64,000 nt of DNA, from positions 1,054,001 to 1,118,000 of the forward strand of contig NZ_CP102602.1 in assembly GCF_024707485.1 (NCBI RefSeq), in the 5' to 3' direction. The DNA is from Thermococcus thermotolerans. Its GTDB lineage: Archaea > Methanobacteriota_B > Thermococci > Thermococcales > Thermococcaceae. The notes beneath the pieces were generated by a model that worked only from the letters and a program-made list of their open reading frames with translations, was not told the DNA's origin and searched no databases. Of this stretch, positions 9,218 through 17,382 are shown piece by piece (position 1 is the first letter of the stretch; every line of letters begins with the position of its first letter). The position numbers and the translations under genes are program-made.

Positions 9218-10672
9218 ATGAAGAGCGAGAAAATCCAGAGAATGCGCGAAGAGATAATAACCGGGCCCATAGAAAAGACACTTCTCGTTCTGGCGGGCCC
9301 GCTCATTGTTAACAATCTAGTCCAAGTTGTCTACAACATAACCGATACCTTCTGGCTCGGCAAACTCGGGAGGGAGGCGCTCTCGGCCCCGGGAGTCACA
9401 TGGCCAATAATCGGCACATTAATGGCCCTTGGACTCGGGTTTACCACCGCGGGCTTTGCCTTCGTAGGCCAGTATATAGGCGCTGAGAAGTACGACAGGG
9501 CAAACCGCTCGGCAGGGGCACTCTACTCGCTCATGCTGTTCTTCGCGACGGCAACGGCCATAATCGGAACGCTTCTCCTACCGTACGCCCTGCACTTCAT
9601 GAAGGTCAGCGAGAACGTCTACCCATATTCGCTCACCTACGCGACGATAATATTCCTCGGCATCCCATTTTCCTTCACCTTCATGGCCTTTGGAGCGCTC
9701 GTGAGAGCAACGGGGGACACGAAGACACCCGTCAAGATAACCCTCCTCACTGTGGCGATAAACATAATCCTTGACCCGATACTGATATTCGGGTGGCTGG
9801 GCTTTCCAAAGCTGGGCGTTGCCGGGGCCGCAATAGCGACGGTCTTTGCAAACTCGATAGGGGCATTCATAGGGCTCTACCTCCTCTTCACGGATAGGGT
9901 TGGGCTGAGCCTGAGCCTTGAGAGCCTCAAACCAGACTTCGAGTTCTACAGGAAGATATTCAAGGTTGGCCTGCCGTCGAGCATCGGTCAGTCGGCGAAC
10001 AGCTTCGGCTTCGTTATCCTCACGAGGATAATCTTCGGCTTCGGCGATGTCACCTACGCGGCCTACGTTATAACCACCAGACTGGTGAACTTCCTCACGA
10101 GCATCTCGCGCGGCATAAGCATGGCGATGGGAACGATGATAGCCCAGAACGTCGGAGCGGAGAACTACGAGAGGGCAAAAAGAATAGCCGAGAGGACGAT
10201 GCTCATAAACTTCGCAATAGCCAGCCTCGCGATACTAGTAATCGGCATCTTCCGCGTCGAGATATTCCGCGTGTTCTTAAATGACCCTGCCGTCATCAAG
10301 GAGAGCGAGGTCGTTATGAGATACTTCCTAATCTCGGTGCCGTTCTTCAATGGAATCTTCATAGTCGTCAACAGAACCTTCAGTTCGGCAGGCCACACCA
10401 AGAAGAGCATGGCCCTTGGCATATTCCGCCTCTGGGGCCTGAGGATTCCGCTCAGCTATGCCTTTGGCTACATCGGTGCCATAACAATCCTTGGAATCAC
10501 CGTACCCCTCGCGGAGCTCTTCGACTTCACGAGCAGGGGAGTGTTCTTCGGCATGGGAATGAGCAACTTTATAGCCGCGATAGTCGCCCTTGCATGGTTC
10601 CTGCGCGGCACATGGATGAGACGGATAATCGAGGAAAAATCAAAAACCGAGCCTGAGAAGGCCACGGCTTAA
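9218..10672 (+). CDS. MATE family multidrug/cation antiporter, second copy
   Basis: A 484-residue MATE protein, clearly paralogous to its upstream neighbour: both have IxxGPIxKTLxVLA at the start, then the [21 protein letters not shown]-like segment and the GDTKTPVKI loop. The ATG at 9218 is preferred to the TTG at 9212 because only the former fits common start usage next to the predicted transcription start. It is longer than its neighbour in the final third (about residues 425-450), where an extra hydrophobic and charged insert precedes the last helices. Function is presumably sodium- or proton-coupled efflux; divergence suggests a different substrate. Confidence 0.92.
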   Translation: MKSEKIQRMREEIITGPIEKTLLVLAGPLIVNNLVQVVYNITDTFWLGKLGREALSAPGVTWPIIGTLMALGLGFTTAGFAFVGQYIGAEKYDRANRSAGALYSLMLFFATATAIIGTLLLPYALHFMKVSENVYPYSLTYATIIFLGIPFSFTFMAFGALVRATGDTKTPVKITLLTVAINIILDPILIFGWLGFPKLGVAGAAIATVFANSIGAFIGLYLLFTDRVGLSLSLESLKPDFEFYRKIFKVGLPSSIGQSANSFGFVILTRIIFGFGDVTYAAYVITTRLVNFLTSISRGISMAMGTMIAQNVGAENYERAKRIAERTMLINFAIASLAILVIGIFRVEIFRVFLNDPAVIKESEVVMRYFLISVPFFNGIFIVVNRTFSSAGHTKKSMALGIFRLWGLRIPLSYAFGYIGAITILGITVPLAELFDFTSRGVFFGMGMSNFIAAIVALAWFLRGTWMRRIIEEKSKTEPEKATA

Positions 10673-10722
10673 CAGCCGGAAGGCTAATAAACCCTTCCCC
10701 CGACCCACCACCGGTGAGAGCG

Positions 10723-11391
10723 ATGATAGAGGATAAGCGGTGGAAGGGTGTTTACTCCTTTGAAGACTCCCCGTTCATCATGGAGATTCTGATGGAGCTT
10801 CGCGATGAGAGAACGGGACCGATACCGTTCAGAAAGGGACTCGTTAAGCTCGGCCGCTATATGGCCTACGAGCTGACCAAGACGATGGAGGTCGAGAGGG
10901 TTCCGATAAAGACGCCGCTTGAGGAGACGGAAGGAACAATAATCAAGGACAGGCGAAACGTCGTCATAATCACCGTTCTCCGCGCGGCGATACCGCTGAT
11001 GGAGGGACTCATCAAGGTTCTTGACCATGCCCGCGTGGGTATCGTTTCGGCATCACGAGGAAAGGCGCCGAAGTTCGAGATAGAGATGAAATACGTGAAA
11101 GTACCTCAGGTAAAGCCGGAGGATACAGTTATCATAGCGGATCCGATGATAGCGACCGGTTCAACGCTCATCAAGGTTCTCGAAGAGGTTAAGAAGTACG
11201 GAAAGGCCAAGCGCTACGTCATAGTTGGGGTTCTCGCGGCGCCGGAGGGCATAAGCAGGATAAAGGAAGCCCACCCAGAGGTCGAGATGTTCGTGGCGGC
11301 GATAGACAGGGAGCTCAACGACCACGGCTACATACTCCCCGGCCTCGGCGATGCAGGCGACAGGGCCTTCGGTGCGCCGATTAAGGTTTGA
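10723..11391 (+). CDS. upp: Uracil phosphoribosyltransferase
   Basis: A 222-residue type I phosphoribosyltransferase that makes UMP from uracil and PRPP in pyrimidine salvage. The PRPP-binding loop reads [11 protein letters not shown] with the acidic pair position at D140, and the [10 protein letters not shown] segment and the C-terminal uracil-binding [12 protein letters not shown] are those of Upp. The ATG at 10723 is chosen over the GTG at 10714 because GGTGAG (10712-10717) is then a correctly spaced ribosome-binding site. With the uridine phosphorylase at 52.5 kb it provides a route from uridine to UMP. Confidence 0.96.
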   Translation: MIEDKRWKGVYSFEDSPFIMEILMELRDERTGPIPFRKGLVKLGRYMAYELTKTMEVERVPIKTPLEETEGTIIKDRRNVVIITVLRAAIPLMEGLIKVLDHARVGIVSASRGKAPKFEIEMKYVKVPQVKPEDTVIIADPMIATGSTLIKVLEEVKKYGKAKRYVIVGVLAAPEGISRIKEAHPEVEMFVAAIDRELNDHGYILPGLGDAGDRAFGAPIKV

Positions 11392-11430
11392 GATTCCTTC
11401 TTTCCGTTTTCTCTGCTCGCGGACGTTAAA

Positions 11431-11438
11431 TTTATAAG
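11431..11438 (+). promoter_or_regulatory. TATA box for tRNA-Leu
   Basis: TTTATAAG lies 44 bases before the 5' end of the tRNA and predicts a short trailer-free leader of about fifteen bases. Confidence 0.5.
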
Positions 11439-11474
11439 CCGGCCTTTTGTTATTCTCTTTGAAACCCGCAGTGC

Positions 11475-11562
11475 GCGGGGGTTGCCGAGCCTGGTCAAAG
11501 GCGGTGGACTCAAGATCCACTCCCGCAGGGGTTCCGGGGTTCAAATCCCCGCCCCCGCACCA
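11475..11562 (+). tRNA. tRNA-Leu, anticodon CAA
   Basis: The 88-base gene folds as a type II tRNA: acceptor arms GCGGGGG/CCCCCGC, anticodon stem GTGGA/TCCAC with loop CTCAAGA (anticodon CAA, codon UUG), a long variable arm and the T arm CGGGG-TTCAAAT-CCCCG. The CCA end is encoded. The long variable arm agrees with leucine identity. No intron is present. Confidence 0.97.
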
Positions 11563-11679
11563 CAACAGCCCTTTCTGACGAAAGCGCTGGCGGAATTTGA
11601 GGTGCATTCTTGAAATTGCTTGTTTCTGGTGGGGTTTATTGCCCAAATTGTATTTGTGTGAGTGTTTCACTCCCCAGAA

Positions 11680-11698
11680 GGGCGTCCAAAGGACGCCC
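11680..11698. repeat. Perfect hairpin, 8-bp stem
   Basis: GGGCGTCC and GGACGCCC are separated by AAA. It is preceded by a smaller hairpin, GAGTG-TTT-CACTC, at 11660-11672. Confidence 0.8.
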
Positions 11699-11814
11699 AA
11701 AACAAACTTGAAACTGCTTGAAGGGCTTTATTTAGTGTCAAACCCTTCTAAAGTTGCTTTTGGATAATGCAGCGTTGATCTTCTGCAAGTTTGATTAGAA
11801 TGGCTTTCTTTCGC

Positions 11815-11833
11815 CAGCCTTTCTTAAAGGCTG
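11815..11833. repeat. Perfect hairpin, 8-bp stem
   Basis: CAGCCTTT and AAAGGCTG are separated by CTT. Same arm and loop length as the hairpin at 11680 but unrelated sequence. Confidence 0.8.
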
Positions 11834-11838
11834 AGCGC

Positions 11839-12102
11839 GAAGTTTGATCAAGGTTCGTGATTCTCTTTCAAAGTTCGATTTTGGAAAGTTTGCGCTTTTG
11901 AGGGGTTTTTACAAAAGGGAATTCTCTTCAAAGAGGCTGTTGGAAATAGGGTTTTCTAAAGAGCGCTCCTTTGGAGCGCGGGGAAAGTAAACCCCGATAA
12001 ATGTTCCCAAATCTGAGAATTCCGGAGCGTAACGGGTCTTTGAAATTGCAAACACGTGCAAAAAAGCGTTTATGAGGGAATCACGAACTTTGATGAAACT
12101 TT
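11839..12102. repeat. Imperfect 28-bp inverted repeat enclosing 208 bases
   Basis: Arm one is 11839-11866; arm two, on the opposite strand, is 12075-12102. The arms agree at 24 of 28 positions and share the exact ten-base core TTCGTGATTC. This resembles terminal inverted repeats of a small non-autonomous element, although target-site duplications were not recognised. Confidence 0.65.
11963..11996. repeat. Two adjoining hairpins
   Basis: GCGCTCC-TTT-GGAGCGC (11963-11979) is followed directly by CGGGG/CCCCG (11979-11996, eight-base loop). They share one base at 11979. Confidence 0.75.
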
Positions 12103-12119
12103 GCAGGGTAAAGTTTCAT
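12093..12119. repeat. Perfect hairpin, 10-bp stem
   Basis: ATGAAACTTT and AAAGTTTCAT surround a seven-base loop. It is the longest perfect stem of the region and overlaps one arm of the 28-bp inverted repeat. Confidence 0.8.
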
Positions 12120-12124
12120 TGGTA

Positions 12125-12143
12125 AAGCTTTTTCTAAAAGCTT
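12125..12143. repeat. Perfect hairpin, 8-bp stem
   Basis: AAGCTTTT and AAAAGCTT surround TCT; it starts five bases after the previous hairpin. Confidence 0.8.
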
Positions 12144-12176
12144 CCTGCATCACGAATGGATAGAACCTTATCGGGC

Positions 12177-12195
12177 AACTTTGCTGGACAAAGTT
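12177..12195. repeat. Perfect hairpin, 7-bp stem
   Basis: AACTTTG and CAAAGTT surround CTGGA. The arms resemble those of the 10-bp hairpin at 12093 and of the palindrome after tRNA-Arg at 62982. Confidence 0.75.
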
Positions 12196-12261
12196 TCAAC
12201 GCTGACGATGATGTGTGTGCCCGAACAAGAATCAAAACAAAGCCCGCAGAAAAGAAAAACC

Positions 12262-12945
12262 TCAGCGCTCCAGCCTCTTGACGCCGTCCTTGGTTCCGAC
12301 GAGGACTATGTCGGCTATGTCTGCAAAGATGCCGTTCTCGACAACACCGGGGATGTTGTTGAGCTCTATCTCAAGGTCGAGCGGGTCATCTATGCGGTGG
12401 AACCTCGCATCAAGGATGAAGTTGCCGTTGTCGGTAACGACCGGCCCGTCCTTCCTGCTCGCCATCCTCAGCTCTGCCGTTGCGTTGAAGACCTCTATCT
12501 CCTCAGCTATGGCGCGCCATGCCGCCGGAATGACCTCGATCGGAACGGGCATCTTCTGACCGAGCCTCTCGACCAGCTTGCTCTCGTCAACGAGAACGAG
12601 GAACGTTCCAGCGCGGTATTCAATTATCTTCTCCATCGTTAAAGCCGCACCGCGACCCTTTATGAGGTTCAGGTGTGGGTCAACTTCGTCGGCGCCGTCA
12701 ACGGCTATGTCTATCGCATCGACTTCGTCCAGACCCACTACCGGGACACCGTTCTCAAGGGCGAGAAGCCTGGCCTGATAGGACGTTGGAATCCCGTAAA
12801 CGTCCTCAAGCTCCCCCTCCATGATGAGCTTGCCCAGATACTCGATAAAGTATGCAGTGGTGGAGCCAGTGCCGAGGCCAACTACCATATCATCCTCAAT
12901 GAACTTCAGGGCCTCCTTGGCAACCGCCCTCTTGAGCTCCTCCAT
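12262..12945 (-). CDS. rpiA: Ribose-5-phosphate isomerase A
   Basis: A 227-residue RpiA that interconverts ribose 5-phosphate and ribulose 5-phosphate. Family motifs are intact: GLGTGSTTAYFIEYL near residue 23 for phosphate binding, the acidic AVDGADEVDP segment near 82 and KGRGAALTMEKI near 95, whose Glu is the general base of the family. In Thermococcales it links the ribulose monophosphate route to nucleotide synthesis. The ATG follows GGGTGAG and lies four bases after the stop of the upstream membrane-protein gene, so the two are one transcript. Confidence 0.96.
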   Translation of the reverse strand: MEELKRAVAKEALKFIEDDMVVGLGTGSTTAYFIEYLGKLIMEGELEDVYGIPTSYQARLLALENGVPVVGLDEVDAIDIAVDGADEVDPHLNLIKGRGAALTMEKIIEYRAGTFLVLVDESKLVERLGQKMPVPIEVIPAAWRAIAEEIEVFNATAELRMASRKDGPVVTDNGNFILDARFHRIDDPLDLEIELNNIPGVVENGIFADIADIVLVGTKDGVKRLER

Positions 12946-12949
12946 AGAC

Positions 12950-13303
12950 TCACCCCATCACCGTTCCGTTCTGTGTGAGTTGATAAAGCAGGCTCTGGTT
13001 TGAGTAGAACTGGGGCTGGAAGTTGACCATCAGAGTGTAGCTGAGCATGGTGAAGTAGAGCCAGAACAGGAACCAGCCAAAGAAGGCCTTCCTGAGTATC
13101 AGGCGCTCCTCCTCGATGTCGGGCGGCAGCTCCTTTATGAGGGCCATGACTACCTTGTCGATGATCAGGAACATGGCGATGCCTATCATCCAGCCGTACT
13201 GGAACTTTGCGGCGGCAACCCCACTGACCAGGCCACAGATGAGTCCCCATATGTAAACTGAGAGTGAAAACTTGTGTTCAATTGCCAGCTCCACGTTCTT
13301 CAC
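12950..13303 (-). CDS. Small membrane protein, possibly EMC6-like
   Basis: A 117-residue protein with three hydrophobic segments (about 14-32, 38-56 and 72-92) and a charged cytoplasmic loop containing KELPPDIEEERLILRKAF. The layout recalls the archaeal EMC6/Rab5IP-like family, proposed partners in membrane-protein insertion, but this is a resemblance by eye only. The GTG start at 13303 has a weak ribosome-binding site. It is joined to rpiA with a four-base gap. Confidence 0.65.
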   Translation of the reverse strand: MKNVELAIEHKFSLSVYIWGLICGLVSGVAAAKFQYGWMIGIAMFLIIDKVVMALIKELPPDIEEERLILRKAFFGWFLFWLYFTMLSYTLMVNFQPQFYSNQSLLYQLTQNGTVMG

Positions 13304-13342
13304 CTACGCTTAGCTTTAAAAAGACCTTTTAAAACCTTTCCG

Positions 13343-14677
13343 TTACTCGGATAGTGTCTCCAGGAACTTGCGGCCCTTATCGGTCAGCCTGTAGTATACA
13401 CGCCTGCCCCTTCTATGAGATTCGCCTATCAGGCCCAGGCTTTCAAGCTCACGGAGGTGCTGGTAAACCGCCTGATACTTGAGCGGCTTCTCAAGGGCTT
13501 CCCATATCTCGTAGCCGTACATGACCCTCTCGCTGAGGAGCCTCAGTATATCAAGCTTCGTCCCTCCGATGCTGAACTTCTCCCGGGTTTCAGCGTAGTG
13601 CCCCTTGAGGCCAGAGCTGGTCACGATGAGCGCTATCCTGTCGTTCCTCTCGAAGTAGCCTTCCTCCGCCAGCTTGAGCAGGGCCGGAACTATCACCGCC
13701 GAAGCGTACTCCGCGAATATGCCCTCCCCGGCAAGCAACCTCTGCCCAAGGTCGAGCTCATCCTCGCCGACCATCACAGCGGTTCCATCGGTCTCGCCTA
13801 TGGCCTTCAAAGCCAGCTCCTTCATCACAGGGTTCTTCACGTAGAGCGCCAGCGCCTTGGTCGGCTCCGCCCTCGGCTCGACGCCCAGAACCTCACTCGC
13901 TATGGGGGAACATTTCTCCGCCTGAACCGCTATGAGCCGGGGCATCTCCTCGATGGTCCCTATCTCCATGAGCTCGACGAACCCCTTGTAGATACTGTAT
14001 AGGTTGCTCCCACTTCCCGTCGGGACCACCACGTGGGTCGGGTTCAGCTCCTCCCACAGCTCAAAGGCGAGCGTCTTCTGTCCCTCCAAACCTATGAGGT
14101 TGCTCTCGGGGGTGACGTTGTAGAGCCCCTTGCCCTCAGCCAATCCTTCCGCGTAGCTTATGCCCTCATCGACGCTCTCACCGTAGCGTATAACCTTGGC
14201 ACCGAAAGCCACTATCTGGTTCAGCTTCCCCTGCTCAACCAGTTTTGGAACGACTGTGTAGGCAGGCTTTCCTGCCCGGGCGGCATAGGCCGAAAGGGAA
14301 GCGGCGGCGTTTCCGTTGCTCGCAACCACAAAGCCGTTCTCGGCGTGGGGCATGCCATAGGAGACCGCCACGGTGATGAGCCTGTCCCTGAATGAACCCG
14401 TCGGATTCCTCGTCTCGTCCTTGATGAAGACGTTCAGCCCAAGTTCTTCACCGAGTTTTGCCTTCAGAAGAGGTGTTCCGCCCTCGTTCAGGCTGATTAC
14501 ACGGTCCACAGCGGGGAGAAGTTCCCGATACTTCCAAACACCGGGCTTTCTCCCTTTCCATGAAGAAACGTCCACGGATTCGTAGTCGTACGCTATCCTG
14601 AGCGGCTCACCGCAGGAGCACGTTGGGGGAATAAGGGAGGAGTAGAGCCTCCCGCAGCTTGGACATCGAACCTGCAT
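13343..14677 (-). CDS. Threonine-synthase-like PLP-fold protein fused to PadR-like winged helix
   Basis: 444 residues in three parts: an N-terminal zinc ribbon (CPSC near 5-8 and CSC near 20-22), a fold-type II PLP-enzyme domain to about residue 365, and a C-terminal winged helix whose GYEIWEAL, YQHLRELESLGLI and YRLTDKGR match PadR-type regulators. The segment that carries the PLP Schiff-base lysine in threonine synthase (PTGSFKDR) here reads PTGSFRDR, with Arg at 97 (codon AGG, 14387-14389). The phosphate-binding region PTGSGSNLY is kept. This may be a PLP- or amino-acid-sensing regulator rather than an enzyme, or may use another lysine. The gene follows aCPSF1 by 18 bases. Confidence 0.85.
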   Translation of the reverse strand: MQVRCPSCGRLYSSLIPPTCSCGEPLRIAYDYESVDVSSWKGRKPGVWKYRELLPAVDRVISLNEGGTPLLKAKLGEELGLNVFIKDETRNPTGSFRDRLITVAVSYGMPHAENGFVVASNGNAAASLSAYAARAGKPAYTVVPKLVEQGKLNQIVAFGAKVIRYGESVDEGISYAEGLAEGKGLYNVTPESNLIGLEGQKTLAFELWEELNPTHVVVPTGSGSNLYSIYKGFVELMEIGTIEEMPRLIAVQAEKCSPIASEVLGVEPRAEPTKALALYVKNPVMKELALKAIGETDGTAVMVGEDELDLGQRLLAGEGIFAEYASAVIVPALLKLAEEGYFERNDRIALIVTSSGLKGHYAETREKFSIGGTKLDILRLLSERVMYGYEIWEALEKPLKYQAVYQHLRELESLGLIGESHRRGRRVYYRLTDKGRKFLETLSE

Positions 14678-14695
14678 CGGGCATCACTCGGACGG

Positions 14696-16642
14696 TCACT
14701 TAAGCCTTATTGCATCCAGGTTGTTCGGGGCGCGCGTTGAGATGCCGAACTTCTTGTGGATGCTGGTGCTCAGGTCAAGGCACTTGTGTGGTTCTCCGTG
14801 GACGGTTATGACCCTCTCAGGCCTCGGTCTCAGCCTGGCTATGTAGCTGATAAGCTCCCTCCTGTCGGCGTGGCCGGAGAAGCCGTCGATGGTGTGAACC
14901 TCCATGTTGACCTTGACAACCTCGGTCTTTCCGCCCTCTCCGACCAGAGGTATTTCCCTGAGTCCCCTCTGAACCTGTCTTCCAAGCGTTCCCTCGGCCT
15001 GGTAGCTGACGAAGATCATGCTGTTCTTCGGGTCAGGAGCGAGCTGTTTGAAGTACTCCACGCTCGGCCCACCGACGAGCATGCCCGAAGTGGCTATGAT
15101 TATTGCCGGCTCTCCGCTGTCTATGATGTCCTGCCTCTCACGAGAGTTGGCAACGCTCTTGAAAACCGGATTGAGGAACGGGTTGTAGCCCTCGTGGAAT
15201 ATCTGCTCGCGCAGGTGCTTGCTGAGGTACTCCGGATAAGCCGTGTGGATTGCAGTGGCCTCCCATATCATTCCATCGAGGTATATGGGCACCTCTATAC
15301 CGCCGACCCGGGCGTACTCTTCGAGAACCATCATTATCTCCTGTGCCCTGCCGACCGCCATGGCAGGTATGAGAACCTTACCTCCCCTCCTAATCGTCTG
15401 ATGGATGACCTCTATAAGGCGCTTCTCGGCTTCTTCACGCGGCATCTGGTAGTCGTTGCTTCCTCCGTAGGTGGATTCCATAATGAGGGTCTCCAGACGC
15501 GGGAACCTGCTTACAGCGGGTTCAAAGAGCCTCGTAGGGATGAACTTGAAGTCTCCGGTTATGGCTATGTTGTGAAGCCCATTGCCTATGTGGAGGTGAA
15601 CTATCGATGAACCGAGGATGTGGCCTGCATTGTGGAGGGTGAGTCTCATGTCCGGGGCGATGTCGCGAACCTCGCCGTAGTCGAGGGTTATCGTGTGCTT
15701 GATGACCTCTTTGATGTCCCTCGGCCGGTAGAGAGGCTCGACGCCGTTCATCTGCTGTATCTCGATGAAGTCCTGCTGAAGGAGCACCATCAGATCCCTC
15801 GTCGGCGGTGTCGTGTATATCGGACCGTCGAAGAGCTTGTAGCGGAAGAGGTAAGGGAGCATTCCGCTGTGGTCGAGGTGGGCGTGGGTTATGATGATCG
15901 CATCGAGTAACCCAGCATCAAGAACGTACCTGAACTCGGGCGCGTCAAAATGCGGAAATGCCTTTTTGGGGTCGCGGAGGGCGGCTATGTTAACACCGAA
16001 GTCCACAAGAACATAACTTTCGTTAGTCTGGACTAGAAGGGCACTTCTACCAACCTCGCGGAAGCCCCCAAGGCTGGTTATCCTAATCCACTCGCTTTTC
16101 AGCTCGGGCTTGCGGTAGATGTTCCTGCCAACCTGGCGGAGGAACTTTCTCCTGTCCCTCGCCTCCGCCTGAAGTATCTGCCTTATCGAGTATATGGTCT
16201 GGCTCTGAAGCGGTGGTGTCCTTATGACGCGAGGCGCCCAGTGGACCTTCTGGGTTATCAAGCGAAGCGTTTCGCCGTTCTTTCCTATAACCAGGCCCGG
16301 CTTTTTGGCCTCTATGAGAACCTCACCGACGGACGGGTCAAAGCTTATGTTGGTTATCTCTGCCTCCGCCGGAACAATCTGCTTTATCATCTCCTCCGCC
16401 CTCTCTGGAGGAAGGAGGACTTCAGGGTCTGGACGGACGCTGATGCGCTTCTTTAGAACCTTGGCGAGGTTTTTGATGAGCTCCCCGTCCTGCATTATGG
16501 CTTCGGGATTCTTGACGTAGATTACAAGCTCTGGCCCTTCGAATTCAACTTCAGTTATCCTGGCCTCCCTCGGAACCATCTGGCTTATTACAGCTTTTAT
16601 GTCACGTAGAATGTCATCAACGAAAGTTTCTCTCCTTATCAA
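14696..16642 (-). CDS. aCPSF1/FttA transcription termination ribonuclease
   Basis: About 648 residues: two N-terminal KH-type domains (the second with GLVIGKNGETLRL), then a metallo-beta-lactamase core with the zinc motif HAHLDH starting at about 253 and a beta-CASP insert. This is the archaeal CPSF73-like factor that cleaves nascent RNA and ends transcription on U-rich sites. The end of the protein (VHGEPHKCLDL) keeps the last metal ligand. The TTG at 16642 has GAGGTG (16649-16654) at the proper distance; GTG codons at 16651 and 16648 overlap that site, although homologues could be read to support 16651. The gene follows psmB by about ten bases. Confidence 0.95.
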   Translation of the reverse strand: MIRRETFVDDILRDIKAVISQMVPREARITEVEFEGPELVIYVKNPEAIMQDGELIKNLAKVLKKRISVRPDPEVLLPPERAEEMIKQIVPAEAEITNISFDPSVGEVLIEAKKPGLVIGKNGETLRLITQKVHWAPRVIRTPPLQSQTIYSIRQILQAEARDRRKFLRQVGRNIYRKPELKSEWIRITSLGGFREVGRSALLVQTNESYVLVDFGVNIAALRDPKKAFPHFDAPEFRYVLDAGLLDAIIITHAHLDHSGMLPYLFRYKLFDGPIYTTPPTRDLMVLLQQDFIEIQQMNGVEPLYRPRDIKEVIKHTITLDYGEVRDIAPDMRLTLHNAGHILGSSIVHLHIGNGLHNIAITGDFKFIPTRLFEPAVSRFPRLETLIMESTYGGSNDYQMPREEAEKRLIEVIHQTIRRGGKVLIPAMAVGRAQEIMMVLEEYARVGGIEVPIYLDGMIWEATAIHTAYPEYLSKHLREQIFHEGYNPFLNPVFKSVANSRERQDIIDSGEPAIIIATSGMLVGGPSVEYFKQLAPDPKNSMIFVSYQAEGTLGRQVQRGLREIPLVGEGGKTEVVKVNMEVHTIDGFSGHADRRELISYIARLRPRPERVITVHGEPHKCLDLSTSIHKKFGISTRAPNNLDAIRLK

Positions 16643-16652
16643 AGCCACCACC

Positions 16653-17264
16653 TCACTTTAGAAGAGCCTCTATCTCCTCCTTGCTCAGCTCCCTGTAACC
16701 GTCTTCCGTGACGGTAACGAGAGTTATCCCATCCCCCGTGAAAACATCGCGCCTTGTGGCTACCTTTATCGCCCTGAGGGCAAGTCTGATGCCCCCCTCA
16801 AGCCCCATGTCCTCGCTATACCCATCCTCAAGAACCGCAAAGGCAAACTCCATTCCAGAACCGGCAGCGGTGAATCTGTCTTCGGTAACGCCGCCGGCCA
16901 TGTCTATCGAGTACAGTCCGGGCCTCTCATCGTAGCCCGCTATGAGGAACCACCCAAAGTACGGCATGAACCTCCTGCCGTGGAGGATGTTAGAAGTCAG
17001 CGTAGCAAGGGCCTTCACACTCATCTCGTTCCCGACCTTGGCCCTGTACAGTCTAGCCTCAGCCCTCAGAAGCCTGACGAGCGAGAGGATGTCCCCAACG
17101 CTCCCGGCACCGGCCAAGGCCAAGTGGTCGTCTATCTGGAATACCTTTGTGACGTTCCCCGAAAGCACCATGTTGCCGAGCGATGCCCTCCTGTCCGCCG
17201 CTAGGACGACGCCGTCCTTACACACAATGCCGACCGTAGTCGTTCCCTTTAGCTTTTCAGCCAA
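16653..17264 (-). CDS. psmB: Proteasome beta subunit
   Basis: A 203-residue N-terminal-nucleophile hydrolase. A seven-residue propeptide ends in Gly before TTTVGIVCK, so the mature protein begins with the catalytic Thr; D17 and K33 of the mature numbering are also present (ADRRAS and VTKVF). It forms the inner rings of the 20S proteasome with the alpha subunit, which is not in this window. Thermococcales usually carry two beta subunits; the sequence GNMVLS and location next to aCPSF1 fit the beta-1 type. Translation starts at TTG after GGGGTG. Confidence 0.96.
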   Translation of the reverse strand: MAEKLKGTTTVGIVCKDGVVLAADRRASLGNMVLSGNVTKVFQIDDHLALAGAGSVGDILSLVRLLRAEARLYRAKVGNEMSVKALATLTSNILHGRRFMPYFGWFLIAGYDERPGLYSIDMAGGVTEDRFTAAGSGMEFAFAVLEDGYSEDMGLEGGIRLALRAIKVATRRDVFTGDGITLVTVTEDGYRELSKEEIEALLK

Positions 17265-17382
17265 TTACAACACCCCTGCTGGTATGTTTTTAGAATAGAA
17301 GAACCTCTACAACGCCAGTTTAGGGGAATAGTATTTAAAGGTTTCGTCCGAAGCCTACGCTTAGATGCCGTGGGGTGATAGA

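Larger units (their letters stand above)
11563..12261 (+). other. Gene-free, hairpin-rich region after tRNA-Leu
   Basis: About 700 bases between tRNA-Leu and the 3' end of rpiA hold no convincing gene. They contain at least seven perfect short inverted repeats with small loops, listed separately, several copies of the word AAAGTTT or its complement, and one long imperfect inverted repeat. The stretch could be debris of an integrated element next to a tRNA gene, a MITE-like element, or a structured RNA. Nothing in it identifies an integrase or transposase. Confidence 0.7.

Noticed and set aside
11475-11562. tRNA-Leu as attachment site of an integrated element
   Set aside because: No second copy of the tRNA 3' end and no integrase gene were seen in the window, so an att site cannot be claimed, although the flank is unusual.
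12181-12642. Plus-strand frames over rpiA
   Set aside because: rpiA on the minus strand has all family motifs; the plus-strand frames have neither start signals nor recognisable content.
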